From Shewanella holmiensis (GTDB taxonomy: Bacteria > Pseudomonadota > Gammaproteobacteria > Enterobacterales > Shewanellaceae): a DNA stretch of 64,000 nt. Where the stretch lies: contig NZ_JAMTCD010000015.1 in assembly GCF_025370255.1 (NCBI RefSeq), forward strand, positions 1 to 64,000. Direction: 5' to 3'. The position numbers were made by a program, and so were the translations under genes. The notes below the pieces were generated by a model that was not told where the DNA came from, did no database searches, and saw only the letters and a program-made list of their open reading frames with translations. This document shows, one piece after another, positions 35,772 through 45,364 of the stretch (its first letter is position 1; every line of letters begins with the position of its first letter).

Positions 35772-38255
35772 TTATCCTGCTTTTAACAAATCACTGCAAG
35801 ATTGGTTTAACAGCTGTCGGCAACGCCACATGCCTAATATTGACACTACTGCAGCACCTGATAACGGAGCAATAATCCACCAGGGCCAATGCATATAAAC
35901 CACTAATTCAAACACCTGCGTTTTAAGCATATAAAGCGCAAACTCTGCCACGATCACAGCTAACAACCCAGCGATAGCACCAAGTAGTGCAAACTCTAAT
36001 CCAGTTGCTGAACGCAATAGCCAACCGGATGCGCCAAAGGTTCGCAGCACCGCCAGCTCCCGCTGCCTTGTTGCCATGCCCGCTTCCGTTTGTGCAATCA
36101 ACACTAACGCACTGGCCAAAAGCACAAGCGCTAAAACAAGACTGAGCGATAATGACACTTGATCAATAATCTGCCTTAATTGTCCAACCATAGCGCCCAC
36201 ATCTATCACTGAAATAGTCGGAAACTGTTGGATTAATTGCAGCACAACCGCATTAGCACTCAATTGGCTGCCCGCCTGTTTAAGCTTGTCATCATCTAAA
36301 TGAAAACTGGCCATGGAAGTATAGTTAAACTTATCAAGAGCTTTGGGCCTAAAAATCATAAAGAAATTCGGCTGCAATGTTTCCCATTGCACATTACGAA
36401 TACTGGTTGCTTTAACCGTAAATGACTGATTATCAATATTGAATGTCATGGTATCATTCAAAACCAACCCAAGTCGCTCTGCCACACCAGACTCAACAGA
36501 CACTTCATCGTCAGCCAGATTAAACGTCCCTTCAACAATCGGATTATTTGGCGGTAAAGTATCTCGATAGGTTAAATTTAACTCGCGAGAAATCCCCACA
36601 CGGCCAGTCATGCCAGCATCTTGTTGCTCACCTGAAATTAACTCTTCACCATTGATGTGGGTTAATCGCCCGCGGATAACAGGATAAATATCGGTTGCTT
36701 GTATTTGATGTAGATCCAAAAATTGCTGCAAAGGTTGGGTATCTTCAGGGGCAATATTAACCAAAAAGTAATTAGGTGCATCTTCGGGCAACTGTTTTTG
36801 CCATTCATTTAGTAAGTCTTGTCGCAAAGCCAATATGGTTAGCAGCAATACCAGAGCACTACTAAAGCCGACCAACTGAACCGCGTTTTGTCTTGCTCTG
36901 CGGCGAAGCCCTGCTAAAGCTAACTGTAATGGGTTGGTGGTTTTCATGCCCACACTGTGGCCCATTCTGATCATCACAAACCCAAGAATACTGAGCAGTA
37001 AACCCAGCAACAATACTGTAAGCACTACTGTCATGGTTAATGCGATACTTCTTGAGTACAGGTAGCCCAATAATGCCATAGCACCTAAACTGAGTAGCAA
37101 ATGTAGCCACATCCCCAGTTGTAACCCTTCCAGCTGACGCTGCAATACCCGTAAAGGTGGAATAGCTAATAAGCGCATGAGTGGATAAGCCGAAAACATA
37201 AAAGCGCTGATTAATCCAGTCGACATTCCCAGTAAAAATGGGCGTAAATAAGGTGGCGAATAAGCCGCGATTTCAGGTGGCAAGAATTGGGTTATCGCTA
37301 AATCAAGTAATAAACCACCCAATAGTCCCAGCACAATCCCAAGTAACGTCACCAGCATCAAATGCAAGCCAAACAATAATCGGATTTGTTTAGCTGATGC
37401 GCCAAAGGTTTTTAGCATGGCCACAACATCATAATGGCGCTGACAATAACGCTGAGCAGCAATACCTATTGCAGCGCAGGCTAACGCGATACCTAGTAAA
37501 CTGGCTAATAATAAAAAACGTTCCGCACGTTTTACCGCGGAGGCAATTGGCGAATCACCAGACTGTACATCTACCCATCGCTGACTGTTATTGAGTAAAG
37601 GCTTCGCCTGTTGTTCAAATTCGGCTAACGCGTCTGTATCTCCTGTGAATTGATAAATATAACTGACCCGACTACCTGGTTGAATAATGCCGGTTGCATT
37701 AACATCATCAAGGCGCATCAGTAACACAGGCGCCGATGCAAAGGGATTAAAACCGCCGTCGGGTAAGCGGCTAATTTCAGCTGATAGGGTTAAAATGCTA
37801 TTCCCTAATTCTAAAGACTTTGGGTAACCTAACAATCCGCCTAAACGATTTTCATACCAGGCTTCGCCCTTGGAGGGTAATGCTGAGGTTTCACCGCTCG
37901 ATAATTCAATTTTACCTTTTAAAGGGTAAGCCTCACCCACCGCTTTAATGGTCACTAATTGAAATTTATCACCGGCATAGACCATAGAGTTAAATTGCAT
38001 ATTAGTAACATGCTTAAGGCTTAACTCATCGGCGATTGCCAATAATTTAGGATCAACCGCCACAGGAGAATTTATGATGCGATCAGCCGCGATAAAGGTA
38101 GCTGCTTCACCGTTAATCGCTACCTGTAAGCGCTCACTGACGCGCGCTAAACCACTCACAGATAACACGGCAAGGGTTATAGCCAACACAATAAGCAGTA
38201 ACTGACCTTGGGCTAATTCTCGTTTGAAAAGGCGCCATGCTAATTGCCACTCCAT
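35772..38255 (-). CDS. ybbP: ABC permease, YbbP-type FtsX family
   Basis: 827 residues with ten or so transmembrane helices in the duplicated FtsX layout: an N-terminal helix, an extracytoplasmic domain, helices at about 250-450, a second extracytoplasmic domain, and four last helices with ATRQRELAVLRTFGASGWLL. Partner ATPase YbbA is encoded immediately upstream: the ATPase stop and permease start share a base at 38255. The E. coli homologue is divergent from tesA as here. The substrate is not established; envelope lipid or protein quality roles have been suggested for the family. Confidence 0.9.
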   Translation of the reverse strand: MEWQLAWRLFKRELAQGQLLLIVLAITLAVLSVSGLARVSERLQVAINGEAATFIAADRIINSPVAVDPKLLAIADELSLKHVTNMQFNSMVYAGDKFQLVTIKAVGEAYPLKGKIELSSGETSALPSKGEAWYENRLGGLLGYPKSLELGNSILTLSAEISRLPDGGFNPFASAPVLLMRLDDVNATGIIQPGSRVSYIYQFTGDTDALAEFEQQAKPLLNNSQRWVDVQSGDSPIASAVKRAERFLLLASLLGIALACAAIGIAAQRYCQRHYDVVAMLKTFGASAKQIRLLFGLHLMLVTLLGIVLGLLGGLLLDLAITQFLPPEIAAYSPPYLRPFLLGMSTGLISAFMFSAYPLMRLLAIPPLRVLQRQLEGLQLGMWLHLLLSLGAMALLGYLYSRSIALTMTVVLTVLLLGLLLSILGFVMIRMGHSVGMKTTNPLQLALAGLRRRARQNAVQLVGFSSALVLLLTILALRQDLLNEWQKQLPEDAPNYFLVNIAPEDTQPLQQFLDLHQIQATDIYPVIRGRLTHINGEELISGEQQDAGMTGRVGISRELNLTYRDTLPPNNPIVEGTFNLADDEVSVESGVAERLGLVLNDTMTFNIDNQSFTVKATSIRNVQWETLQPNFFMIFRPKALDKFNYTSMASFHLDDDKLKQAGSQLSANAVVLQLIQQFPTISVIDVGAMVGQLRQIIDQVSLSLSLVLALVLLASALVLIAQTEAGMATRQRELAVLRTFGASGWLLRSATGLEFALLGAIAGLLAVIVAEFALYMLKTQVFELVVYMHWPWWIIAPLSGAAVVSILGMWRCRQLLNQSCSDLLKAG

Positions 38256-38998
38256 TAACTCATCTCCTCTGTCATCAAAGGTTGATTAATGGTTTTAGCT
38301 TGGGTGTTATTGGCTTCGGTAAGCAGGCCACTGTCCATTACAAACTGGCGCTTACAGCGTTTTGCTAATTGTAAATCATGGGTAACCAAGACTAGTGTGG
38401 TGTCGCTTTCTTGGTTTAACGCAAATAACATGTCAGCAATTTTGTCGCCATTTACACTATCTAAATTACCTGTGGGTTCATCAGCAAAAAGTACTTTGGG
38501 CTCACAAATAAAGGCGCGCGCAATGGCCACCCTTTGTTGCTCACCGCCTGATAATTGCTTAGGTAAATGGGTCAACCTGTGGCTTAATCCGACACGTTCA
38601 AGCATATTTTGAGCTTTTTGTTTGGCATCTTTAACACCGGCCAATTCTGCTGGCAACATGACATTTTCGAGAGCCGTTAAGGTATCAACTAGCATAAATG
38701 ATTGAAAAATGAAGCTGACTTTCTTTTTTCGCAGCGCTGCTTTTTGCTCTTCATTGAGACCTGACAACGCCGAGCCAGCTAATAATATTTCACCCGATGT
38801 AGGTGTATCTAGTGCGGCAAGTAGCCCGAGTAACGTTGACTTGCCAGATCCAGACGGTCCTAAAATTGCAACACTATCTCCTTGCTTGACATCCATGTTG
38901 ATGCCCTTGAGGATAGTAAGCTCACCTTCTTGAGTTACCACTGTTTTTATGAGGTTAGTTACTGTAATGGCACTAGAGTCTTTAGCAAAATTCGACAT
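38255..38998 (-). CDS. ybbA: ABC transporter ATP-binding protein YbbA
   Basis: 247 residues. Walker A GPSGSGKST, signature LSGGEQQRVAIARAF, Walker B VLFADEPTGNLDS, switch VTHD. Couples to the YbbP permease, with which it overlaps by one base. Its first 32 bases (by the tesA start chosen here) overlap the 5' end of the divergent tesA gene. Confidence 0.92.
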   Translation of the reverse strand: MSNFAKDSSAITVTNLIKTVVTQEGELTILKGINMDVKQGDSVAILGPSGSGKSTLLGLLAALDTPTSGEILLAGSALSGLNEEQKAALRKKKVSFIFQSFMLVDTLTALENVMLPAELAGVKDAKQKAQNMLERVGLSHRLTHLPKQLSGGEQQRVAIARAFICEPKVLFADEPTGNLDSVNGDKIADMLFALNQESDTTLVLVTHDLQLAKRCKRQFVMDSGLLTEANNTQAKTINQPLMTEEMS

Positions 38999-39617
38999 AG
39001 GATCCTTCTTAACATTAGCGATTAAGCGCAGTCTTGCTACGCTAATTGTTGTTTTATCAATTTCTTCTTCCAGCTATGCTGCCACGATTTTGATACTAGG
39101 TGATAGCTTAAGTGCAGGATATGGTATGGAAGAAGAGCAAGGTTGGGTGCAATTGTTACGTAATGAGCTCCCTCAGCACACCATTATAAATGGCTCGGTT
39201 AGTGGTGAGACATCAGCTGGCGGTGCTAGACGTATCGCGGATTTACTCGCTTCTAGCCAATTTGACTTAGTCGTCATTGAGTTGGGCGGTAATGATGGAT
39301 TACGAGGTTTTCCACCGACTCAATTGAAATCAAATCTTACAAAAATCATTGAAGCCTCTCAGCAAATTGATGCAAAAGTGTTACTCACCGAAGTCATGGT
39401 CCCTCCCAATTATGGGCCTCGTTACAGCAAGATGTTTAATGATGTCTTTTATGAGTTAGCCGACAGTTACAACATTCCGCTGATCCCTTTTTTCATGCAA
39501 GACATCGCTCCCACCCCCTCATTGATGCAACGAGACGGCATTCATCCCAATGTGGAAGCACAGCCAATCATTACGCAATGGATGAAACCCTGGATCATTG
39601 ATGTGTTAGAAAAGTGA
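38967..39617 (+). CDS. tesA: periplasmic acyl-CoA thioesterase I / arylesterase (GDSL)
   Basis: SGNH hydrolase with the block I nucleophile GDSLSAGYG, block III GGNDGLRG and block V DGIHPN (Asp/His). A signal peptide should be cut after SSSSYA. Cleaves acyl thioesters and small esters in the periplasm. I chose ATG 38967 (GAGG 12 bases upstream); ATG 38949 has no ribosome site. Either start overlaps the divergent ybbA. The tesA/ybbA-ybbP order matches E. coli. Confidence 0.92.
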   Translation: MALESLAKFDIGSFLTLAIKRSLATLIVVLSISSSSYAATILILGDSLSAGYGMEEEQGWVQLLRNELPQHTIINGSVSGETSAGGARRIADLLASSQFDLVVIELGGNDGLRGFPPTQLKSNLTKIIEASQQIDAKVLLTEVMVPPNYGPRYSKMFNDVFYELADSYNIPLIPFFMQDIAPTPSLMQRDGIHPNVEAQPIITQWMKPWIIDVLEK

Positions 39618-39641
39618 TCTAGATAAAATTTATTCAGCATA

Positions 39642-39674
39642 AAATCTTAAAATAGTCATTTTATTTTAAGATTT
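39642..39674. repeat. A/T-rich perfect hairpin after tesA
   Basis: AAATCTTAAAATA / TATTTTAAGATTT, 13-bp stem with a 7-base loop. It may act as a weak terminator for tesA although no clean T-run follows. Confidence 0.5.
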
Positions 39675-39781
39675 AGCCTTTAGAATACGATGACAAGGAT
39701 TAGTAGACACGTTTGACTTCACACTAAAGATTAAAAACAGAACTTAAAACAAGACTTAATGTAAGACTAAAAGGAAAAATT

Positions 39782-40849
39782 ATGTCCGTCAGTCGTCAAA
39801 AAAAAGTATACCTACCTACAGCAACACGTAAAAACCAGTATATCTCGGTAGGATTCCCACTTACAGATGCTTTCTTAGCTAGCTATACAGACCTCGAAAA
39901 TTGCTATTATGAATTTAGCAAACTAGTCTATCAAGTCGCTGAAAAGCATGATTTATTCAATGTTCACGTTATCGCTACAGATAAACTTCCTATGGTGCGT
40001 TTTCATAGTGAAGCCTATTGCTTATCAACTGAAGAACAACTGCGTTTTTTCTATAATCCTGCGCACCACGAAGCAAACCGCTTACACAGCATTAGTGGTT
40101 ATAGAGCCAAAAAACTGAAGATTGTATTTCTAGCAACAGGCACAGAATTACGCAGTAACTCGGCCACTTTCCACGCGAATGTGCAAAAGTTTATGGCTGA
40201 AATTAAACCTTTACTGCCTATTGCTAATATTCAAATGAAAGTGCGCGATCATCAACACATTTCATATGATTTCTTCGCCAAAAACAAAGGCATTAAAGAA
40301 ACCTATGGTTATAAATTACGTGCAGTAGATAACCGCTATAAACGTCGTGAATGTAACCTGCCTGAAGATGTCAGTACACTTAATTATGTTACGGTAAGCA
40401 TCCCTGTTGGCCGTCGTATCAAAAAGCAATTACTGTCTGAAAACACCACTAACTTTGGTCCAAGCTATCAAAATGTGGCCGACAAATTTATTGCAGCAAC
40501 CAAAGAACGCCAACTTTTACGCGTGGCGATGGTCGCTAACGGTAAAGTACCTTTAGTGCGTAACAGTAAATTTGAACGTTTAAACAGCACAGCTGAATTC
40601 CAAATGGTCGGTTTTGATCCAAATACAGAAGCACCTGCGCCTATTTTACATTGGGAAGATGATAAGTTAGTTGAAGCGTTACGCTTTGTTATCGTTGCCG
40701 GTAAAAATGACTCAAATGATGAAGGCTTTGGTCGTTTCATGAACCAAGTTGAAGATGCTGTTCGTAGCTTCACCAATGAATTTGATATCGATAAAGAACA
40801 CATTGATGTGATTTTACGTTTCCACCAGCATTTAAGTTACAAGGCTTAA
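39782..40849 (+). CDS. DUF3083-like uncharacterised protein
   Basis: 355 residues, soluble, no signal peptide, preceded by AAGGA. The start MSVSRQKKVYLPTATRK and internal halves each containing PLVR or PMVRF followed by a long helical stretch and VILRFHQHLSY / VRDHQHISY suggest two related halves of about 170 residues. I recall it as the DUF3083 family seen mainly in Shewanella; function unknown. A strong terminator follows, so it is monocistronic. Confidence 0.75.
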   Translation: MSVSRQKKVYLPTATRKNQYISVGFPLTDAFLASYTDLENCYYEFSKLVYQVAEKHDLFNVHVIATDKLPMVRFHSEAYCLSTEEQLRFFYNPAHHEANRLHSISGYRAKKLKIVFLATGTELRSNSATFHANVQKFMAEIKPLLPIANIQMKVRDHQHISYDFFAKNKGIKETYGYKLRAVDNRYKRRECNLPEDVSTLNYVTVSIPVGRRIKKQLLSENTTNFGPSYQNVADKFIAATKERQLLRVAMVANGKVPLVRNSKFERLNSTAEFQMVGFDPNTEAPAPILHWEDDKLVEALRFVIVAGKNDSNDEGFGRFMNQVEDAVRSFTNEFDIDKEHIDVILRFHQHLSYKA

Positions 40850-40887
40850 ATAACAATATTTTTATCATAACGTTATACATGCGTTTC

Positions 40888-40915
40888 AAACGGTAGCTTA
40901 GGCTACCGTTTTTAT
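40888..40915 (+). terminator. terminator of the DUF3083-like gene
   Basis: AAACGGTAGC-TTAG-GCTACCGTTT then TTATTTTTA: perfect 10-bp stem with T-rich tail. Confidence 0.9.
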
Positions 40916-41066
40916 TTTTAATGCCAAAAAAGAATATGTTATTAAATTGTGGCCAGATTTCACATTGATTAACAATCCACAAACAAGGCATGTTGAACAG
41001 CATACGGATAAACCGTAGTGGTTTGCTCAATCAAACCAATATAAATAATAAAAAGCAGGAGATGCT

Positions 41067-43712
41067 ATGTTCAACAAGAAATTGCCTTGGCTTATGCCTA
41101 CATTAGTCGCTACAGCGGTAAGTATTGGGCTTACAGGTTGTGGTTCTGATGACGATACAACAATCAATACCACCCCGCCAGTCGTCCAACCCCCAACAGA
41201 AACCGGCCCAACCTTCCCTGAAGGTGCCATTATGGTAGAGGCAGGTGACAACCTGAGTATTAGCATTCAAGAGGCATTAATTAATGCTCAATCGGGTGAC
41301 GTCATCGTTCTGCCAAAGGGTAACTTTAAAATCCAATCCACATTACTATTTGATGGCGACGTCGATGGTGATGGCACCTTCGCTAAAAATGTCACCATTA
41401 TGGGTTATGGCATGAACGAAACCATCTTAGACTTCTCTGAAGCTAACTCAGGTGACGGCATATTCGTTCAAAATGCAGTGAATATCATTATCCAAGATTT
41501 ATCGGTTAACGAAGCTAAAAATAACGGCATAAAACTTAAAAACACTAATGGCATTATTTTGCGCCGATTAGCCACTATTTGGGAAGGTGAGCTGGACCAA
41601 GATAATGGTGCTTATGGTTTATACCCAGTTGAGTGTGAAAACATTCTTATTGAAGATACCTATGTGCGCGGTAGCGCTGATGCGGGTATTTATGTGGGTC
41701 AGTCTGAATATATTGTGGTTCGTCGTAACATTGCTAAAGAGAACGTGGCGGGTATTGAAATTGAAAACTCTAAATATGCCGATGTTTATGACAACGAAGC
41801 AGTAGGTAATACTGGCGGTATTTTAGTGTTCGACTTACCGATCAACAATCACAGATACGGTTCTAGCGTACGTGTGTTTAATAACAAAGTGCATGATAAC
41901 AACACCTTAAACTTTGCTAATGCCTCATCTAACCCTGCTGGTGTACATATTGTTCCACCGGGTACCGGCGTGATCATTTTATCAACAGATAAAGTAGAAG
42001 TGTTTAATAATGAAATTACTAATCACGACACCTTAGGGTTAACTGTTACCAGTTTCTTCATTGCTGAACCTGATATTAGTAGCTTTGTTGGTAACTATGG
42101 TCAACCAGGACAAGCAATTAGTGATGGTTGGCGCCCAACCCCTCGTAATATTCACGTTCACGATAACATCATTACTGACTACGGCTCAAAACCTAAGGGT
42201 TATCTGATTGATGATATTATCAAGGCCTATGTACTCACTCACGGAAAATTACCGGGGATTTTGTATGATGGTTTAGGTGAAGCATTATCCAATAATGGCA
42301 CTGCAGCTTACCTTGGCTTGCAAGAGTTACCCTTTGCAGACGATGGCAGCGATAATGTCTGTATCACTAATAATGGAGATGTCAGTGTCGGCCGCTTATT
42401 TGCTAACTCCAACAGTGACATGAACATTCCCGATACACTTTACCAAGCTCCGCAAACCGATTTATTAGCCTGCTCACAAGTGAGTTTACCGGTTCATACG
42501 GTGACTTTTGGTGATCAAGTGTTTGGCTGTGGTGTTGATGATGATACTGCAGGTTGTGACGGAGGCACTTTAGTTGGCGGTGGTGGGTCAATCGGTGAAG
42601 GTGAAGGTGGTTTAGTCGGTGATGGCGATTTAAGTCTTTGTGAACCGCAGGGAAGCAACGTTAATTGGGATGCGCTACTCAAAGCAAACTGCCCTAATCT
42701 GTCAGACTACAACTTGTTTGCTGATATGAAAAACCCCACTACGGCCCCTAACTCTGGTGGTTTACCTTATGATTTAAATACTCCGTTATTTACTGATCAT
42801 GCAACTAAATACCGCTTTGTATATGTGCCTGAAGGAACCAAAGCTGATTACACCGCCAACGAGTCATTCGACTTTCCAGTCGGTACGGTTATCAGTAAAA
42901 CCTTCGCCTTGCCAGACAATACTAATAATCGTGGCTTTGCCAATGAAGATTTAGTCGAAACACGCTTGTTAATTCATCGTGCGACAGGCTGGAGTGCTTT
43001 ACCTTATGTATGGAAGTCAGACAAGTCTGATGCGGTTATTGCTAAAGCGGGTGCTATTCAAGGTAAAAAAATTACCCATAAAGGCGAAGATTTAGACTTT
43101 GATTATGTTGTGCCTAGCATGAACCAGTGTAAACAATGTCATCAGTTTAAAGCTGACGCTGACAGTAACGCGGTGTTTGTACCTATCGGCCCTAAAGCGC
43201 GTCATCTAAATCGTGATTACGCTTATGCTGATGGCACGATGAATCAGTTATCTAAATGGCAAGCGGCTGGTATTCTTCAAGGTGTGCCTGAGTTAACTCA
43301 GGTTGATAGTGTTCCTGAATACCAAGATGGTGATGAAACCAGTATTACCAGCATGACTGATACGCAATTAATGCAAACGGCCAAAGGCTATTTAGATATT
43401 AACTGTGCACACTGTCATCGTCCTGAAGGTAACGCTTCAAATACAGGCTTAAAGCTTGAATACTGGCGTGCCTATGCAGACGATGCGGGATTCTCGCATG
43501 GTACATGTAAATCTCCAGTTGCTTATGGTGGTGGTAATTTAGGCTTTGATATCGTGCCAGGCAAGCCCGCAGACTCGATTCTTCACTTCCGTATGGAAAG
43601 TAACAACCCAGGTGATCGTATGCCAGAAATTGGTCGAAGCTTATCCCATGCTGAAGGGGTTGCATTGATCAGTGAGTGGATTAAACGCTTACCAGCGGCT
43701 AGTTGTTCTTAA
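41067..43712 (+). CDS. lipoprotein fusing a beta-helix domain to a diheme c-type cytochrome domain
   Basis: 881 residues. Signal peptide with lipobox GLTGC (Cys25), then an Asp/Thr/Pro-rich linker. Residues about 55-430 form right-handed beta-helix repeats (many N-I/V-x-I/V-x-D/N-N turns such as NVTIMGYG, NIIIQDLSV, GIILRRLAT). A glycine-rich linker is at about 498-522. The C-terminal part (about 525-881) carries two CxxCH heme sites, C688KQCH692 and C780AHCH784, like SO2930-type diheme cytochromes. Beta-helix domains of this kind bind or cut polysaccharide. Surface or periplasmic electron-transfer lipoprotein is inferred; substrate unknown. Confidence 0.85.
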   Translation: MFNKKLPWLMPTLVATAVSIGLTGCGSDDDTTINTTPPVVQPPTETGPTFPEGAIMVEAGDNLSISIQEALINAQSGDVIVLPKGNFKIQSTLLFDGDVDGDGTFAKNVTIMGYGMNETILDFSEANSGDGIFVQNAVNIIIQDLSVNEAKNNGIKLKNTNGIILRRLATIWEGELDQDNGAYGLYPVECENILIEDTYVRGSADAGIYVGQSEYIVVRRNIAKENVAGIEIENSKYADVYDNEAVGNTGGILVFDLPINNHRYGSSVRVFNNKVHDNNTLNFANASSNPAGVHIVPPGTGVIILSTDKVEVFNNEITNHDTLGLTVTSFFIAEPDISSFVGNYGQPGQAISDGWRPTPRNIHVHDNIITDYGSKPKGYLIDDIIKAYVLTHGKLPGILYDGLGEALSNNGTAAYLGLQELPFADDGSDNVCITNNGDVSVGRLFANSNSDMNIPDTLYQAPQTDLLACSQVSLPVHTVTFGDQVFGCGVDDDTAGCDGGTLVGGGGSIGEGEGGLVGDGDLSLCEPQGSNVNWDALLKANCPNLSDYNLFADMKNPTTAPNSGGLPYDLNTPLFTDHATKYRFVYVPEGTKADYTANESFDFPVGTVISKTFALPDNTNNRGFANEDLVETRLLIHRATGWSALPYVWKSDKSDAVIAKAGAIQGKKITHKGEDLDFDYVVPSMNQCKQCHQFKADADSNAVFVPIGPKARHLNRDYAYADGTMNQLSKWQAAGILQGVPELTQVDSVPEYQDGDETSITSMTDTQLMQTAKGYLDINCAHCHRPEGNASNTGLKLEYWRAYADDAGFSHGTCKSPVAYGGGNLGFDIVPGKPADSILHFRMESNNPGDRMPEIGRSLSHAEGVALISEWIKRLPAASCS

Positions 43713-43733
43713 ACGACACATATAGTGACTGAC

Positions 43734-43759
43734 ACAAAGCCGGGGAAACCCGGCTTTGT
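43734..43759 (+). other. perfect hairpin between the two cytochrome genes
   Basis: ACAAAGCCGGG-GAAA-CCCGGCTTTGT, 11-bp stem with a GNRA loop but only TTATG after it. It ends 15 bases before the next ATG and may lower read-through or stabilise the upstream mRNA. Confidence 0.7.
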
Positions 43760-43774
43760 TATGCAGAGGATAAT

Positions 43775-45013
43775 ATGATGCCACAAAAATACATTGTCAG
43801 CCTGCCCTGCACTTCTTCAAAAAAAGCGCGTTTTGCTTCGATAGTTGTGCTGCTTTCTTTGAGCTGTTTTAGTGGATGTGGGGGTGGAAGCAATGATACT
43901 TCTGCGCCATCCGTAACACCCACTCCACCAATTGTTTCACCTCCTACAATCAATCCACCTAGCAAAGATGAGATTTGTAACAGCCAAACCACCGAAGTGA
44001 ACTGGCAAGCACTAATGAATAAAGATTGCGACGATTTAGCCGACTACAGTCTGTTTATTGACCCTAGCAATCCCACAGCCTCACCAAGAACACCTGGGTA
44101 TTTATATCAGCTATCTACTGAGCTTTTTTCTAACTATGCCAGTAAATACCGGTTTTTGTTTATTCCACAAGGGCTATCATTTAATTACCAAGCCAATGAA
44201 CGTATGACACCACCAGTAGGATCTGTATTAGTTAAAACTTTTGCTCTCCCATATGACACAAGCTTAAGTGGTAGCGAAAACGAAATATTGATAGAAACAC
44301 GGCTGTTAATCCACAGAGAAACTGGCTGGACGGCTCTGACATATCAGTGGAAAAACCAACAAGCCACATTATTAGTTGCTGGTGCAAATATTAAACACGA
44401 AATGAATAACCAGGGTGAAGCCATTCAATTTGAATACCACATCCCTAGTAAAGCTGAATGTAAGATATGTCATCAACTGGTATCACAACAAACCAGCCAA
44501 ATTATGCCAATAGGCTTAAAAGCACATGCGCTAAATAGAAGCATTACGCTCACTAACGGCCAAACGATTAATCAACTGCAACTATTGGAAAATAAAGGTT
44601 GGCTGCAACAACTACAATTAGCTGACGCGCCGCAATCATTTGCATTAAACGATAATACGCAAGATTTAACCGCCCGAGCAAAAGGCTATATAGACATCAA
44701 CTGCGCCCATTGTCATAACCCGCAAGGTTTTGCCAGTATTTCAGGGCTGAGGCTCGGCTTTGATGTTGACCACACCACATTCGAATATGGTATATGCAAA
44801 CAACCACCTGGATGGGATGGTGGCCCTAACGGCCTCGCTTACGACATAGTGCCCGGAAATGGAGATCGCTCGATCATTCATGAAAGACAAATTTTATCTT
44901 CAGCTAAAGATAGAATGCCGCCTATTGGCCGCGAGGTGGTTCATCAAGAAGGCGTTGCATTGATTAAGCAGTGGATTGACTCATTACCGCCTAGTTTAGG
45001 AAACTGCCAATAA
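43775..45013 (+). CDS. diheme c-type cytochrome lipoprotein, SO2930-like
   Basis: 412 residues. Lipobox CFSGC (Cys35) then a Pro/Thr-rich linker. Two heme motifs, C229KICH233 and C310AHCH314, plus the segments ETRLLIHR-TGW, KTFALP and DRMPPIGR. These same segments occur in order in the C-terminal domain of the preceding 881-residue protein, so the two genes are tandem paralogues, this one lacking the beta-helix part. AGAGGA precedes the ATG. Probably an envelope electron carrier. Confidence 0.87.
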   Translation: MMPQKYIVSLPCTSSKKARFASIVVLLSLSCFSGCGGGSNDTSAPSVTPTPPIVSPPTINPPSKDEICNSQTTEVNWQALMNKDCDDLADYSLFIDPSNPTASPRTPGYLYQLSTELFSNYASKYRFLFIPQGLSFNYQANERMTPPVGSVLVKTFALPYDTSLSGSENEILIETRLLIHRETGWTALTYQWKNQQATLLVAGANIKHEMNNQGEAIQFEYHIPSKAECKICHQLVSQQTSQIMPIGLKAHALNRSITLTNGQTINQLQLLENKGWLQQLQLADAPQSFALNDNTQDLTARAKGYIDINCAHCHNPQGFASISGLRLGFDVDHTTFEYGICKQPPGWDGGPNGLAYDIVPGNGDRSIIHERQILSSAKDRMPPIGREVVHQEGVALIKQWIDSLPPSLGNCQ

Positions 45014-45364
45014 GCATTAAAAATGCAGATGGAGATGAGCAAATATGGTTTTTGTCGTGGCTTTGTCTATGTTTGTTATCTTAATGAAATTACGCCATGG
45101 CGGACTGACCCCAGCTTGGGATAGTAAGCGCTTACCAAACAGCCCTATGTCTTGCTAAATGCGTTTCATTAATGTGCAATAGGCCCGTTATTGACGTGTT
45201 AATCTGTCTTGTTTTCAAAACAAATGACAAGTTTGCTACGAAGTTAACTAAAACTGTTGAACTCAGCTTATTAAGGCTATCTTTTAACCCGACAATTTGC
45301 CATTAACCATGAATTATGACAATGAAAAACCAATAATTACAATGTATTAACTGCAAAGCAACTG
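45014..45364. other. 351-base gap with two perfect palindromes
   Basis: Contains GTAAGCGCTTAC (45124-45135) and the odd palindrome TTGTTTTCAAAACAA (45209-45223). It lies between the convergent cytochrome and AraC genes. No clear terminator and no supported ORF. Confidence 0.5.

Noticed and set aside
45023..45124. 34-codon ORF after the diheme cytochrome gene
   Set aside because: Cysteine- and tyrosine-rich but without family match or clear ribosome site; too short to support.
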